From Megaustenia siamemsis (taxonomy: Eukaryota > Mollusca > Gastropoda > Stylommatophora > Ariophantidae): a stretch of 64,000 bases of DNA. The DNA lies in contig JAVIAB010000041.1 in the NCBI GenBank assembly GCA_032433765.1, positions 81,629,428 to 81,693,427 of the forward strand, written 5' to 3'. A program made the translations under genes and the position numbers. The notes under the pieces were generated by a model. That model ran no database searches. It saw nothing but the letters and a program-made list of their open reading frames with translations, and had not been told where the DNA came from. Positions 50,514-60,012 of this stretch are shown here, piece after piece. Within the stretch, counting starts at the first letter, position 1. The number at the start of each line of letters is the position of its first letter.

Positions 50514-52272
50514 ATCTGCTTCGGGCAGCTATCAGGTGTGGGTCTGCTTCGGGCAGCTATCAGGTGTGGGTCTGCTTCGGGCAGCTATCAGGTGTGGGTC
50601 TGCTTCAGGCATCTATCAGGTGTGGGTCTGCTTCAGGCAGCTATCAGGTGTGGGTCTGCTTCGGGCAGCTATCAGGTGTGGGTCTGCTTCGGGCAGCTAT
50701 CAGGTGTGGGTCTGCTTCGGGCATCTATCAGGTGTGGGTCTGCTTCAGGCATCTATCAGGTGTGGGTCTGCTTCAGGCAGCTATCAGGTGTGGGTCTGCT
50801 TCAGGCATCTATCAGGTGTGGGTCTGCTTGGGGCAGCTATCAGGTGTGGGTCAGCTTGGGGCAGCTATCAGGTGTGGGTCTGCTTCGGGCAGCTATCAGG
50901 TGTGGGTCTGCTTCGGGCAGCTATCAGGTGTGGGTCTGCTTCAGGCATCTATCAGGTGTGGGTCTGCTTCAGGCAGCTATCAGGTGTGGGTCTGCTTCAG
51001 GCATCTATCAGGTGTGGGTCTGCTTGGGGCAGCTATCAGGTGTGGGTCAGCTTGGGGCAGCTATCAGGTGTGGGTCTGCTTCGGGCAGCTATCAGGTGTG
51101 GGTCTGCTTCGGGCAGCTATCAGGTGTGGGTCTGCTTCGGGCAGCTATCAGGTGTGGGTCTGCTTCGGGCAGCTATCAGGTGTGGGTCTGCTTCAGGCAT
51201 CTATCAGGTGTGGGTCTGCTTCAGGCAGCTATCAGGTGTGGGTCTGCTTCAGGCATCTATCAGGTGTGGGTCTGCTTGGGGCAGCTATCAGGTGTGGGTC
51301 AGCTTGGGGCAGCTATCAGGTGTGGGTCTGCTTCAGGCATCTATCAGGTGTGGGTCTGCTTCAGGCATCTATCAGGTGTGGGTCTGCTTCAGGCAGCTTT
51401 CAGGTGTGGGTCTGCTTCAGGCATCTATCAGGTGTGGGTCTGCTTCAGGCAGCTATCAGGTGTGGGTCTGCTTGGGGCAGCTATCAGGTGTGGGTCTGCT
51501 TCAGGCATCTATCAGGTGTGGGTCAGCTTGGGGCAGCTATCAGGTGTGGGTCTGCTTCAGGCATCTATCAGGTGTGGGTCTGCTTCAGGCAGCTATCAGG
51601 TGTGGGTCTGCTTCAGGCAGCTATCAGGTGTGGGTCAGCTTGGGGCAGCTATCAGGTGTGGGTCTGCTTCAGGCAGCTATCAGGTGTGGGTCTGCTTCAG
51701 GCAGCTATCAGGTGTGGGTCTGCTTCAGGCAGCTATCAGGTGTGGGTCTGCTTCAGGCAGCTATCAGGTGTGGGTCTGCTTCAGGCAGCTATCAGGTGTG
51801 GGTCAGCTTGGGGCAGCTATCAGGTGTGGGTCAGCTTGGGGCAGCTATCAGGTGTGGGTCAGCTTGGGGCAGCCATCAGGTGTGGGTCTGCTTGGGGCAG
51901 CCATCAGGTGTGGGTCAGCTTGGGGCAGCTATCAGGTGTGGGTCAGCTTGGGGCAGCTATCAGGTGTGGGTCAGCTTGGGGCAGCTATCAGGTGTGGGTC
52001 AGCTTGGGGCAGCTATCAGGTGTGGGTCAGCTTGGGGCAGCTATCAGGTGTGGGTCAGCTTGGGGCAGCTATCAGGTGTGGGTCAGCTTGGGGCAGCTAT
52101 CAGGTGTGGGTCAGCTTGGGGCAGCCATTAGGTGTGGATCAGCTTGGGGCAGCTATCAGGTGTGGGTCAGCTTGGGCAGCCATTAGGTGTGGGTCTGCTT
52201 GGGGCAGCTATCAGGTGTGGGTCAGCTTGGGGCAGCTATCAGGTGTGGGTCAGCTTGGGGCAGCTATCAGGA
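50514..52272 (-). repeat. 28-bp minisatellite derived from transposase codons, ~62 copies
   Basis: The plus-strand unit is CTATCAGGTGTGGGTCTGCT then TCGGGCAG. On the minus strand CTGATAGCTGCCCGAAGCAG reads L-I-A-A-R-S-R, exactly the residues that join EQPLLIAA (right edge) to RSRYLRQIRE (left edge). The repeat therefore grew from this point of the gene. Variants are GGGCAGC, AGGCATC and TTGGGGCAG. The right third is dominated by TCAGCTTGGGGCAG. Because 28 is not a multiple of 3, stops occur every 84 bp on the coding strand. Plus-strand frames of up to 660 codons are artefacts. Confidence 0.95.
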
Positions 52273-52599
52273 GTGGTTGTTCACAAACAATGTTTCTACC
52301 ACTAGCAGATGTTCGACAAGTGAAACCAACGCCTCTTACGATCTTCCAAAGAGTCGTTTTTAAGATGTCAATATCACGTTCTAGTTGTAGTGAAACTTTA
52401 AGTTTGCGCAGTGTAACATGTTGATTCGATTCAAACATTTTCACAATTTCACGTCTAATAACATCTTTGTCAAAATCATCAACTTTCATTTTTCTTCCTT
52501 GCTTGACAGGTCGCCTCTGCAGAGTCAAAGTTCTGTCCTATCTATCGATTGAAAGACTTTCTATCTATATTTAGAGCTGCCCGTGTTCTGTTTTCTGGC

Positions 52600-52925
52600 T
52601 TTTTTTATATCGTAATATAACAGCTAAAAAGACCAACGAGGAAGTTCTCAAAGAGGCCAACACAAAAAGGCAGCTCCTAAAAAACATCAGAAAGAAACAA
52701 TCAACATTTATTTTTGGGCACATCATGAGAAGAGGAAAGTTGGAATACTTGGTTACAACTGGTAAAATAAAAGGAAAGAGAGATAGCGGACGACAAAGAG
52801 AGAAAATACTAGATGGCTTGGTGTCATGGCATGGAAAGCAGTCAACAACAGAACTGATACGATGCTCTGTAGATAGAAGATTGTGGAAGGACATGATCGC
52901 CTACGCCAACCGGTATGGCACATGA
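52600..52925 (+). pseudogene. LINE family C tail inserted inside the DNA transposon
   Basis: A 5'-truncated LINE ORF2 C-terminus in one open frame: RTNEEVLKEANTKRQLLKNI, RKKQSTFIFGHIMRRGKLEY, LVTTGKIKGKRDSGRQREKI, LDGLVSWHGKQSTTELIRCS and VDRRLWKDMIAYANRYGT, with TGA at 52923-52925. The C-terminal frame is undamaged, unlike the split outer copy at 47806/53497, so it is younger. It is opposite in orientation to the transposase and lies between the transposase start and the right inverted repeat. Confidence 0.85.
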
Positions 52926-53387
52926 TTGATATAACCGACCCCTTTTAGATTCCTTGCAAAAGTGCCTGTACAATAACACAGTTACCTTTTGCATAGTGAT
53001 AAATTTACACTTTAAACTCTTCATGGTTTTAAAAATCAAGTAGTCACTTCACAACAACTTACAGATTATTACATGTAAAGGAATATACATGAATAATAAA
53101 TATCTTGTCAAAATACGCCTCTGGATCTATTTAACAAGAAACATGAAATGAAATGACCAAAGAAAAACCTCACAGTTGCATGGGTATTACAAGGTACGAA
53201 TGCGAAACAGTGCTAAGATTGTGCGGAGAGCACGTGAAATGTACCTTTTTAAATGGTGAGGTGATGACAACAAACGTGGGTGTTGTCAAATCCTAAAGTT
53301 TAGGACAAACAAGAAAATCATATTTTTATAGACCTCAAATAAGCAAAAGTCTTTCCTAAATGCATGAGAGTAGGGCAAACAGTCAGA
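52926..53387. other. LINE 3' end and AT-rich transposon end region
   Basis: AT-rich, no open frame of note. The 3' UTR of the inner LINE-C probably occupies the first part; the exact end is not visible. Confidence 0.5.
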
Positions 53388-53496
53388 CTGAAGGTCGGTG
53401 ACAAAATCAGATTTCATGAAAAAGAATGATAGAAATTCATCAAATAATTTCCGAGATAATTGATCAACTCTGTGGGCAGGAATTTGTGAAGGAACT
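53388..53496 (-). repeat. Right terminal inverted repeat of the DNA transposon
   Basis: The reverse complement starts AGTTCCTTCACAAATTCCTG and continues CCCACAGAGTTGATCAATTA, pairing with the left repeat. Confidence 0.85.
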
Positions 53497-53600
53497 TATA
53501 GATAACTTGTTGTCATGGCATGGAAAACAGAATTGATGTACTGTGGGTTGTGGAAGGACATGTTCGCCTACGCCATGACACATGATGATGATGAGGAAAT
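53497..53600 (+). pseudogene. LINE family C tail, right half, split by the DNA transposon
   Basis: TTGTTGTCATGGCATGGAAA then GTTGTGGAAGGACATGTTCG continue the LINE-C sequence interrupted at 47961. They match 52816-52910 (TTGGTGTCATGGCATGGAAA; TTGTGGAAGGACATGATCGC) with a deletion. Bases 53601-53715 are unique. Confidence 0.7.
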
Positions 53601-53715
53601 ATGACCAACAGATCCGCCACAGTGGCCCCGCCCCTTTCAGGTTGATTCACCCCAACGATTACTTCTCCTGAAACGTGCACAAGCTTGCACTGACGGCCGC
53701 CCCATGGAGACATTC

Positions 53716-53747
53716 GTTGTTGTTGTTGTTGTTGTTGTTGTTGTTGG
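53716..53747 (+). repeat. (GTT)n microsatellite, ~10 units
   Basis: An uninterrupted GTT run. Confidence 0.95.
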
Positions 53748-53767
53748 AAGCTAATAACTTTATTATT

Positions 53768-53941
53768 AACATGAACATACTAACATGAACATAATAACAT
53801 GAACATAATAACATGAACATAATAACATGAACATAATAACATTAACATAACAACATGAACATAACAACATTAACATAACAACATTAACATAATAACATGA
53901 ACATAACAACATTAACATAACAACATTAACATAATAACATG
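53768..53941 (+). repeat. 14-bp minisatellite, ~12 copies
   Basis: The unit AACATGAACATAAT alternates with AACATTAACATAAC. Confidence 0.92.
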
Positions 53942-54004
53942 ATATTTTTGTTTTTGTTAGTTTTTGATGTTTATCATTCTTGATCAAATACTCTAATTTA
54001 ATTA

Positions 54005-54205
54005 TAACATTAGAGGTGATTAATCTACATCATTAGAGGTGTTTATTATGCAATATTAGAGGTGTTTTTTTATTAGATAAATGTGTTTAATCTAACATTA
54101 GAGGTGTTTAATCCAACATTAGAAGTGTTTATCTTATAACATTAGAGGTGTTTATTTTCACATTAGAGTGATGATTCTAATAGTAGATGTGTTCATTGTA
54201 ACATG
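54005..54205 (+). repeat. Degenerate ACATTAGAGGTGTTTA repeats, ~8 copies
   Basis: ACATTAGAGGTG recurs at uneven spacing of 20-35 bp with AT-rich linkers. Confidence 0.75.
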
Positions 54206-54312
54206 AGAGGTGCCTATACTGACACCAAGGGTGTGTAATATTCAGCTTTTCTATTCATCTGTTCACCCCACTGTTGACTTGACGTGTGCCACACGCCTGC
54301 TACCACGTCCAG

Positions 54313-54375
54313 ACATGGAGGACGACCTGCCGGATGTGCTTGATGACTCCAGACCCTCGTTTGTCAGGCCTAAAT
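54313..54375 (+). CDS. Orphan candidate coding exon (63 bp)
   Basis: CACGTCCAG (AG at 54311-54312) is followed by ACATGG. The frame MEDDLPDVLDDSRPSFVRPK (ATG at 54315) ends at AAAT before GTGAGT (GT at 54376-54377), a strong donor consensus that would leave phase 1. The segment is GC-rich and acidic, and differs from the AT-rich flanks. It could be the first coding exon of a gene that continues to the right. No partner exon is recognisable in the window, and the family is unknown. Confidence 0.35.
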
Positions 54376-54540
54376 GTGAGTACTACGTCACACCCGTCTG
54401 ATGTTTGACCCCTTGACGTCATATTAAAACGGGAACAGAAAGAGCGAAGTGACCGTTAATGTGTGGAGGCATGGAAGCCATGATTGGTCACTTAGCGACA
54501 TGTTCTAACAGATTTCTAACAGTTACAAATAGACAGTGTT

Positions 54541-55450
54541 TACGGTTGGGAATAAACAGGGTGGTGAGAGATAGAAATAAACAGAATGTTAAAAGATAGA
54601 AATAAACAGAATGTTAAAAGATAGAAATAAACAGAATGTTAAAAGATAGAAATAAACAGAATGTTAAAAGATAGAAATAAACAGAATGTTAAAAGATAGA
54701 AATAAACAGAATGTTAAAAGATAGAAATAAACAGGGTGATGAGAGATAGAAATAAACAGAATGTTAAAAGATAGAAATAAACAGAATGTTAAAAGATAGA
54801 AATAAACAGGGTGATGAGAGATAGAAATAAACAGAATGTTAAAAGATAGAAATAAACAGAATGTTAAAAGATAGAAATAAACAGAATGTTAAAAGATAGA
54901 AATAAACAGAATGTTAAAAGATAGAAATAAACAGTGCTTCTTCTTCTATCCTTCCTCTGATGCCGTTGGCGTCGAGGGGAGAAACAATCTGCGATTCTTT
55001 GCTCTTCTGTTGGCCTCTTCTGATGTTATTCCTCCTAGTGACTCTAGTATTCCCTTTATCCATCTCTTTCTCGGTCTTCCTCTTAATCTGGCGTTTTCGT
55101 AGCGTTTATTTAAGGCTCTTTGAGTCATTGTTAGATAAACAGTGCTAAAAATATAAATAAACAGTGTTAAAAGATAAAAATAAACAGTTTTAAAAGATAG
55201 ATAAAAACAGAGATAAATTATAGAAATAAACAGAGCTAAAAGATAGAAATAGACAGAGTGCTAAAAGATAGAAATAGACAGAGTGCTAAAAGATAGAAAT
55301 AGACAGAGCTAAAAGATAGAAATAGACAGAGCTAAAAGACAGAAATAGACAGAGCTAAAAGATAGAAATAGACAGAGTGCTAAAAGATGAAATAGACAGA
55401 GCTAAAAGATGGAAATAGACAGAGCTAAAAGATAGAAATAGACAGAATAT
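54541..55450 (+). repeat. 25-bp minisatellite, split by a LINE insertion
   Basis: The left part (54541-54938) has near-perfect units ATAGAAATAAACAGAATGTT plus AAAAG. The right part (55135-55450) is diverged (ATAGAAATAGACAGAGCTAAAAG and the like). A LINE fragment occupies 54939-55134 between them. Confidence 0.92.
54939..55134 (-). mobile_element. Short 5'-truncated LINE with a 12-bp target duplication
   Basis: On the minus strand: TQRALNKRYENARLRGRPRK, RWIKGILESLGGITSEEANR, RAKNRRLFLPSTPTASEEG, the C-terminal end of a LINE related to family B (GRPRRRW...LPST). The 3' tail is GGATAGAAGAAGAA. The direct repeat ATAAACAGTGCT lies on both sides (54927-54938 and 55135-55146), a target-site duplication. 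The whole insert is about 196 bp and sits inside the 25-bp array. Confidence 0.88.
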
Positions 55451-55539
55451 TACACTAAAATAGAAAGGAGCCAGTAGTGGGGTGTGGTACGCACTCCAAG
55501 GTGTGACAGCTTGACAAAAAAGGAACACAACAAAATACT

Positions 55540-55566
55540 GACGTTTCGGCCTACAGCCTTCTTCAG
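55540..55566 (-). ncRNA. Hammerhead-ribozyme-like core, possibly of a Penelope-type element
   Basis: On the minus strand CTGAAGA, a short GGC/GCC hairpin (AGGCTGTAGGCC), GAAAC and GTC follow in hammerhead order; the core allows any base at the fifth position of CUGANGA. Stem III would be only the palindrome ACGT, as reported for dimer-forming hammerheads in Penelope-like retroelements. I could not find a convincing stem I, so activity is doubtful. The surrounding 55485-55590 block is a dispersed repeat related to 8975-9120. Confidence 0.25.
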
Positions 55567-55590
55567 AAGACGGGGGCTACGACAAGAAAC

Positions 55591-55989
55591 GGTGAGGCAC
55601 AGATAGCAATAGCCACATCTCGGATGATGAAGTTAGGGAGAGGTGGACAGAGAGAGGAGAGATAGGATGGTGAGATGAAGAAGAGATGTGCCACATGTGG
55701 GAGGATAGGTGAAGTGTAGAGATATCAAATCATAAGTAAAGAAAAACAATGTGGAACAGAAATCTACAAAAATGAAGAATAAAAGGTATGAAGTATATTA
55801 TATATTTAAATATATATATATATAAAGGGAATATATGACTTAGCTGGAGTGACTTAAGTGTAGGAGGATGTGCTCCAATGTATCCAAATGTAAGGAAGAG
55901 ACAAGCTACATGGGAAAACAGTCCCGTGGTAAGACTGTGGGCCGTCACGTGAGACAAAGTATGAGGATCGTAAACAAAGAGTCAATACG
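55591..55989. other. Unique spacer, no gene seen
   Basis: A (TA)n-like stretch lies near 55797-55825. No supported open frame or RNA gene. Confidence 0.5.
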
Positions 55990-56002
55990 GAGCAAGTCCT
56001 GG

Positions 56003-56920
56003 TAAGTAAAAAGTAAAGTACCCCCGTCACGCCAAGTGACGTATAGGGAATATGGTGTTAGTGACCCTTCACGCCAAGTGACGTATAGGGAATATGGTGT
56101 TAGAGACCCGCCACGCCAAGTGACGTATAGGGAATACGGTGTTAGTGACCCTTCACGCCAAGTGACGTATAGGGAATATGGTGTTAGAGACCCGCCACGC
56201 CAAGTGACGTATAGGGAATACGGTGTTAGTGACCCTTCACGCCAAGTGACGTATAGGGAATATGGTGTTAGTGACCCTTCACGCCAAGTGACGTATAGGG
56301 AATATGGTGTTAGTGACCCGTCACGCCAAGTGACATATAGGGAATATGGTGTTAGAGACCGTCACGCCAAGTTACATATAGGGAATATGGTGTTAGTGAC
56401 CCGTTACGCCAAGTGACGTATAGGGAATATGGTGTTAGAGACCCGTCACGCCAAGTTACATATAGGGAATATGGTGTTAGTGACCCGTCACGCCAAGTGA
56501 CATATAGGGAATATGGTGTTAGAGACCCGTCACGCCAAGTGACATATAGGGAATATGGTGTTACTGACCCGTTACGCCAAGTGACGTATAGGGAATGTGG
56601 TGTTAGTGACCCGTTACGCCAAGTGACGTATAGGGAATATGGTGTTAGTGACCCGTTACGCCAAGTGACGTATAGGGAATATGGTGTTAGTGATCCGTCA
56701 CGCCAAGTGACGTATAGGGAATATGGTGTTAGTGACCCTATATTTTTACAGACCTTCGGCACTTGATTTTTGGGGTAATGTGGTCGGTATTACGCCGGTG
56801 CCGCTTTACTTTCCCAGAAAAAAATCCGGTACCCATTAAGGCTGGGTGAACCGGAAGCCGTCGGTTGATATTTTGTCCTTTGTAGTCCAGCTCACTAACC
56901 ACTGAGCTATCGCGGCTCCC
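56003..56920 (-). mobile_element. tRNA-derived SINE containing a 42-bp array (copy 1)
   Basis: On the minus strand from 56920: a tRNA-like head with A box TAGCTCAGTGGT (plus-strand 56898-56909) and B box GGTTCACCC (56844-56852), about 50 bp apart. A body follows (GGTACCGGATTTTTTTCTGG, then CGGCGTAATACCGACCACAT), and finally the 42-bp array. The direct repeat GAGCAAGTCCTGG at 55990-56002 and 56921-56933 brackets head, body and array together. This indicates that the array belongs to the inserted element or grew inside it. It is not a functional tRNA. Confidence 0.8.
56021..56743 (+). repeat. 42-bp minisatellite of the SINE 3' part, ~17 copies (copy 1)
   Basis: The unit is CACGCCAAGTGACGTATAGG, GAATATGGTGTTAGTGACCC, GT. 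The 14-residue frames on both strands (TYREYGVSDPSRQV; GSLTPYSLYVTWRD) are artefacts of the 42-bp length. Confidence 0.95.
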
Positions 56921-57021
56921 GAGCAAGTCCTGGGGGCTACTGCAATTAGTTGCATGTTCCCAACTAAAAAATACAGATTGTTTTCAAAGATCAAGTTTCT
57001 ACAACTAGAACTCAATCAAGC

Positions 57022-57063
57022 AGTGTAGCCTGACAGTGTAGCCTGACAGTGTAGCCTGACAGT
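57022..57063 (+). repeat. 13-bp tandem repeat, 3 copies
   Basis: The unit is AGTGTAGCCTGAC. The duplicated locus at 61350 has 6 copies. Confidence 0.9.
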
Positions 57064-57102
57064 GCCAGCTATACCAGGCCTGAGTCTTCAGAGGTAGCCA
57101 TG

Positions 57103-57343
57103 TCTTCTCTAGGTGGGCCTCCTAGCACACTTCTCTAGGTGGGACTCCTAGCACACTTCTCTAGGTGGGACTCCTAGCACACTTCTCTAGGTGGGACTCC
57201 TAGCACACTTCTCTAGGTGGGACTCCTAGCACACTTCTCTAGGTGGGACTTCTAGCACACTTCTCTAGGTGGGACTCCTAGCACACTTCTCTAGGTGGGA
57301 CTTCTAGCACACTTCTCTAGGTGGGACTATTAACACACTTCTC
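57103..57343 (+). repeat. 26-bp minisatellite, ~9 copies, cut by LINE D
   Basis: The unit is CTTCTCTAGGTGGGACTCCT then AGCACA. It stops at ACACACTTCTC where LINE sequence begins. Confidence 0.95.
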
Positions 57344-60011
57344 CAAGACTGGTGAGAGCAACATTTAGAACAACCAAAAACAAAATAAAATTACACATTA
57401 TACAATGCTATGCACCAACCAACGATAAAGATGACTCAGTTAAAGATGATTTTTATAAACAGCTACAATGCCAGATGGATGCAAGACGAGCCAAGGATAT
57501 TATAATCTTGATGGGAGACCTAAATGCTAAAGTAGGATCAGACAACAGAGGCTTTGAAGAGATTATGGGAAAACATGGACTTGGAGATATAAACGAGAAT
57601 GGAGAGATATTTGTGAATTTCTGCGCCATTAAATCAAGTGAGCCTAGGAGGAACAATATTCCAACATAAAAGAATACACAAAGCTACATGGGTGTCACCA
57701 GATCATAGAACGGAAAATCAAATTGATCACATATGTATTAATAATAAGTTTAAGTCATCCTTACAGGATGTAAAAGTATATAGAGGGGCAGATATAGCTT
57801 CTGATCATCATCTTCTGTTAGCCAAACTTAAAATTAAATTAAAAAGGTATACTACAACGAATAAGGGTAGAAAGTATTTCAATGTAGGGTTTCTTAAAGA
57901 ACAAGGAATTAAAGATAAATTCGCAGTCACAATATCAAACAAATACCAAGTCCTCCAACAACTAGAAAATACAATAAATATAGAAGATCATTGGAAACAG
58001 GTAAAAAATATATGGAAAGAGACATGCGAAGAAACACTGGGGAAAAGAGAACGCCAGAATAAGGCATGGATGACAGCAGAGACCCTGGATAAAATTAAAG
58101 AAAGAAAGAACAAGAAAGCAGACATAAATAAAAGCAAAACAAGAAGTAATAAAGCCAAGACACAGGAAGCTTACACAGAGGTGAACAAAGAAGTGAGAAG
58201 ATGCATTAAAAGGGATAAGAGGAAATATATAGATGAATTAGCTAAAGAGGCAGAAGAAGCAGCAAATAAAGGGAATATGAAAGAACTGTACAACAGCACA
58301 AAGAAATTAGGTGGAAAATACAAACAGATCAACGCCTTTATCAAAGATAAGAAAGGAAATCTGCTTAGTAATATAAAGGAACAAATGGAGAGATGGAAGG
58401 AGCACTTTGAAGAACTTTTGAACAGACCTGGCTCAAATAATCCTCCAGATATACTACCAGCAGAAGAAGAGTTACACGTTAACTGCGGAAAACCAAGCAA
58501 AGAAGAAATAATGAAAGCCATCAAACTGTTAAAAGATGGTAAAGCCACAGGACCAGATGAAATTCCTTCGGAAGCCATCAAAGCAGATATTATCACCTCT
58601 GCCTAGATGTTACATAATCTATTGGATAAAATTTGGGAGAGGGAAGAAATACCTAAAGACTGGAGAGAAGGTTATATGATCAAACTACCAAAGAAAGGAA
58701 GTTTACAGGAGTGCACAAATTATAGGGGAATTATGCTACTATCAGTGCCAGGAAAAATATTAGGCAGAATCATTCTGGAGAGACTAAAAGAGGCTATAGA
58801 GAAACACTTGAGAGATGAACAAGCAGGTTTTAGGAAGAACAGATCATGTGCTGATCAAATAACTACTCTACGTATAATAGTTGAACAAAGTTTAGAACTA
58901 AAATCCCCACTTTATATTGGATTCATAGATTACGAAAAGGCATTTGATAGTTTAGACAGAAGAATGCTTTGGAAGTTGCTGAGTCATTATGGAATCCCCA
59001 TAAAGTTTATTAACCTGATAAAAACAATGTATGAAGGAACAAAATGTAGTGTGGTGCATGAAGGACAGCTTACAGAAGCATTTGAAATAAGAACAGGAGT
59101 AAGGCAAGGATGCCTTCTGTCTCCATTTCTCTTTCTACTGGCCATAGATTGGATTATGAAAATAACTCAAAACAACAGAAATGGGATCCAGTGGTCACTG
59201 ACCAAACAACTTGATGATTTAGACTTTGCTGATGACATAGCTCTCCTATCACACAGCCACCAACAGATGCAAGATAAAATGAGTATATTAGATGAGAGAT
59301 CACAACAGCTAGGACTAAAGATTAATAGAGATAAGACCAACATTATGAGAATTAATGCAGTTGGCAATAACCAAATAAAACTAGGAGAAATACCTCTACT
59401 AGACGTACAATCTTATATATATCTGGGCAGTAATATAGATAAAGAGGGAGGAACAGAAAACGATACCAAAATAAGGATATCAAAAGCAAGAGGAGCTTTC
59501 ATTGCACTGGGAAACATATGGAAATCCAAAGAAATTAGGCTAAATACAAAAATACAAATTTTCAACTCCAATGTTAAGTCGGTTCTATTATATGGCTGTG
59601 AAACATGGAGAATAACAAAATTGACAATCACGAAGGTACAGACTTTCATTAATGGATGCTTGCGCAGAATAAAGGGATGGAAATGGCAGGACAAAGTCAC
59701 AAACGTGGAATTATGGAAATGTACCGGTCAATACCAGTGGATAAAGAAATACAGCGAAGACGATGGCGATGGATAGGACACACACTACGGAAACCAACTG
59801 AGAGTATTACACAACAGGCCCTTTTTTGGAATCCCCAGGGGAAAAGACAAAGAGGAAGACCAAGGAATTCTTGGAGAAGACAGATTGAAGCAGAGATGAA
59901 GATGATGGGGAAGACATGGAATGATCTTAAAAGAATTGCAAAAAACAGAACGACTTGGAAAGTGTTTGTTGAAGACCAATGCTCCACTGGGAGCTAAAAA
60001 GGTAGAAGAAG
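57344..60011 (+). pseudogene. LINE family D, 5'-truncated, nearly intact ORF2
   Basis: This is a non-LTR retrotransposon ORF2. The EEP endonuclease part has QCYAPTNDKDDSVKDDFY, IILMGDLNAKVG, ENQIDHICIN and ASDHHLLLAKLK. A linker rich in Lys/Glu helices (57860-58480) follows. The RT has KDGKATGPDEIPSEAIK, LPKKGSLQECTNYRGIMLLS, RDEQAGFRKNRSCADQITTL, GFIDYEKAFDSLDRRMLWKL, RTGVRQGCLLSPFLF and catalytic FADD (LDFADDIALLSHS). Then come LLYGCETWRI and WIGHTLRKPTESITQQALFW, and the C-terminal end is TWKVFVEDQCSTGS with TAA at 59995. Damage: one frame change near 57635, one in-frame TAG at 58604-58606, and one frame change near 59730. The N-terminal start of the endonuclease is missing. The 3' tail is AAAAAGGTAGAAGAAGA. 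RTE or a related EEP-encoding clade is likely; the exact clade is not determined. Confidence 0.88.
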
Positions 60012-60012
60012 A

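Larger units (their letters stand above)
48432..52528 (-). pseudogene. DDE-superfamily transposase, broken and interrupted by three arrays
   Basis: Read on the minus strand. The N-terminal DNA-binding part (52528-52272) has KVDDFDKDVIRREIVKMFES and LKTTLWKIVRGVGFTCR, ending in EQPLLIAA. After a 28-bp array the frame resumes at 50514 with RSRYLRQIRERRMEGYE. It then breaks; about 250 bp do not fit the family. It resumes near 50190 with ERVNAHQTFEKEWQSVDREN. The expected first catalytic Asp (DET motif) reads GET and is followed by extra bases. From 50147 the frame is open to the TGA at 48432: a 19-residue repeat, IFQSKSTNNRDYQTEINGRI, LLPILDRPSCPVMDNASYHN (second Asp), LLPPYHSHLNPIELVWAKVK (Glu, 84 residues after that Asp), a 15-residue repeat, and NLLETSDSE. 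The DDE_3/IS630 type is recognised from VMDNASYH and NPIEL. It is inactive as it stands. Confidence 0.88.
47962..53496 (-). mobile_element. DDE (Tc1/mariner-IS630-like) DNA transposon swollen by internal minisatellites
   Basis: It is bounded by inverted repeats of about 109 bp (47962-48070 and 53388-53496). Flanking LINE-C sequence resumes on both sides: GATACTAT before and TATAGATAAC after, implying a short TA-containing duplication (TAT). It contains the transposase remains on the minus strand, three tandem arrays derived from the transposase, and a truncated LINE-C inserted between the transposase start and the right inverted repeat. Without arrays and the inner LINE the element would be only about 2.3 kb. 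Bases 48071-48431 and 52926-53387 are AT-rich element ends without genes; the former has an imperfect direct repeat around AGAGTGTCATCAACAAAAT. The TA-type target agrees with what is known of the IS630/Tc1/mariner superfamily. Confidence 0.82.

Noticed and set aside
50442..52424. A 660-codon plus-strand frame (GSASGSYQVWVCF repeats)
   Set aside because: It is the opposite strand of the 28-bp array derived from transposase codons. The minus-strand homology explains the sequence.
56036..56766. TYREYGVSDPSRQV repeat protein
   Set aside because: The 42-bp SINE array reads open on both strands because 42 is a multiple of three. There is no start or splice evidence.
56846..56920. A tRNA gene on the minus strand
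   Set aside because: A and B boxes are present but the cloverleaf is poor, and the sequence continues into a SINE body with target-site duplications. Its second copy lies in the duplicated segment.
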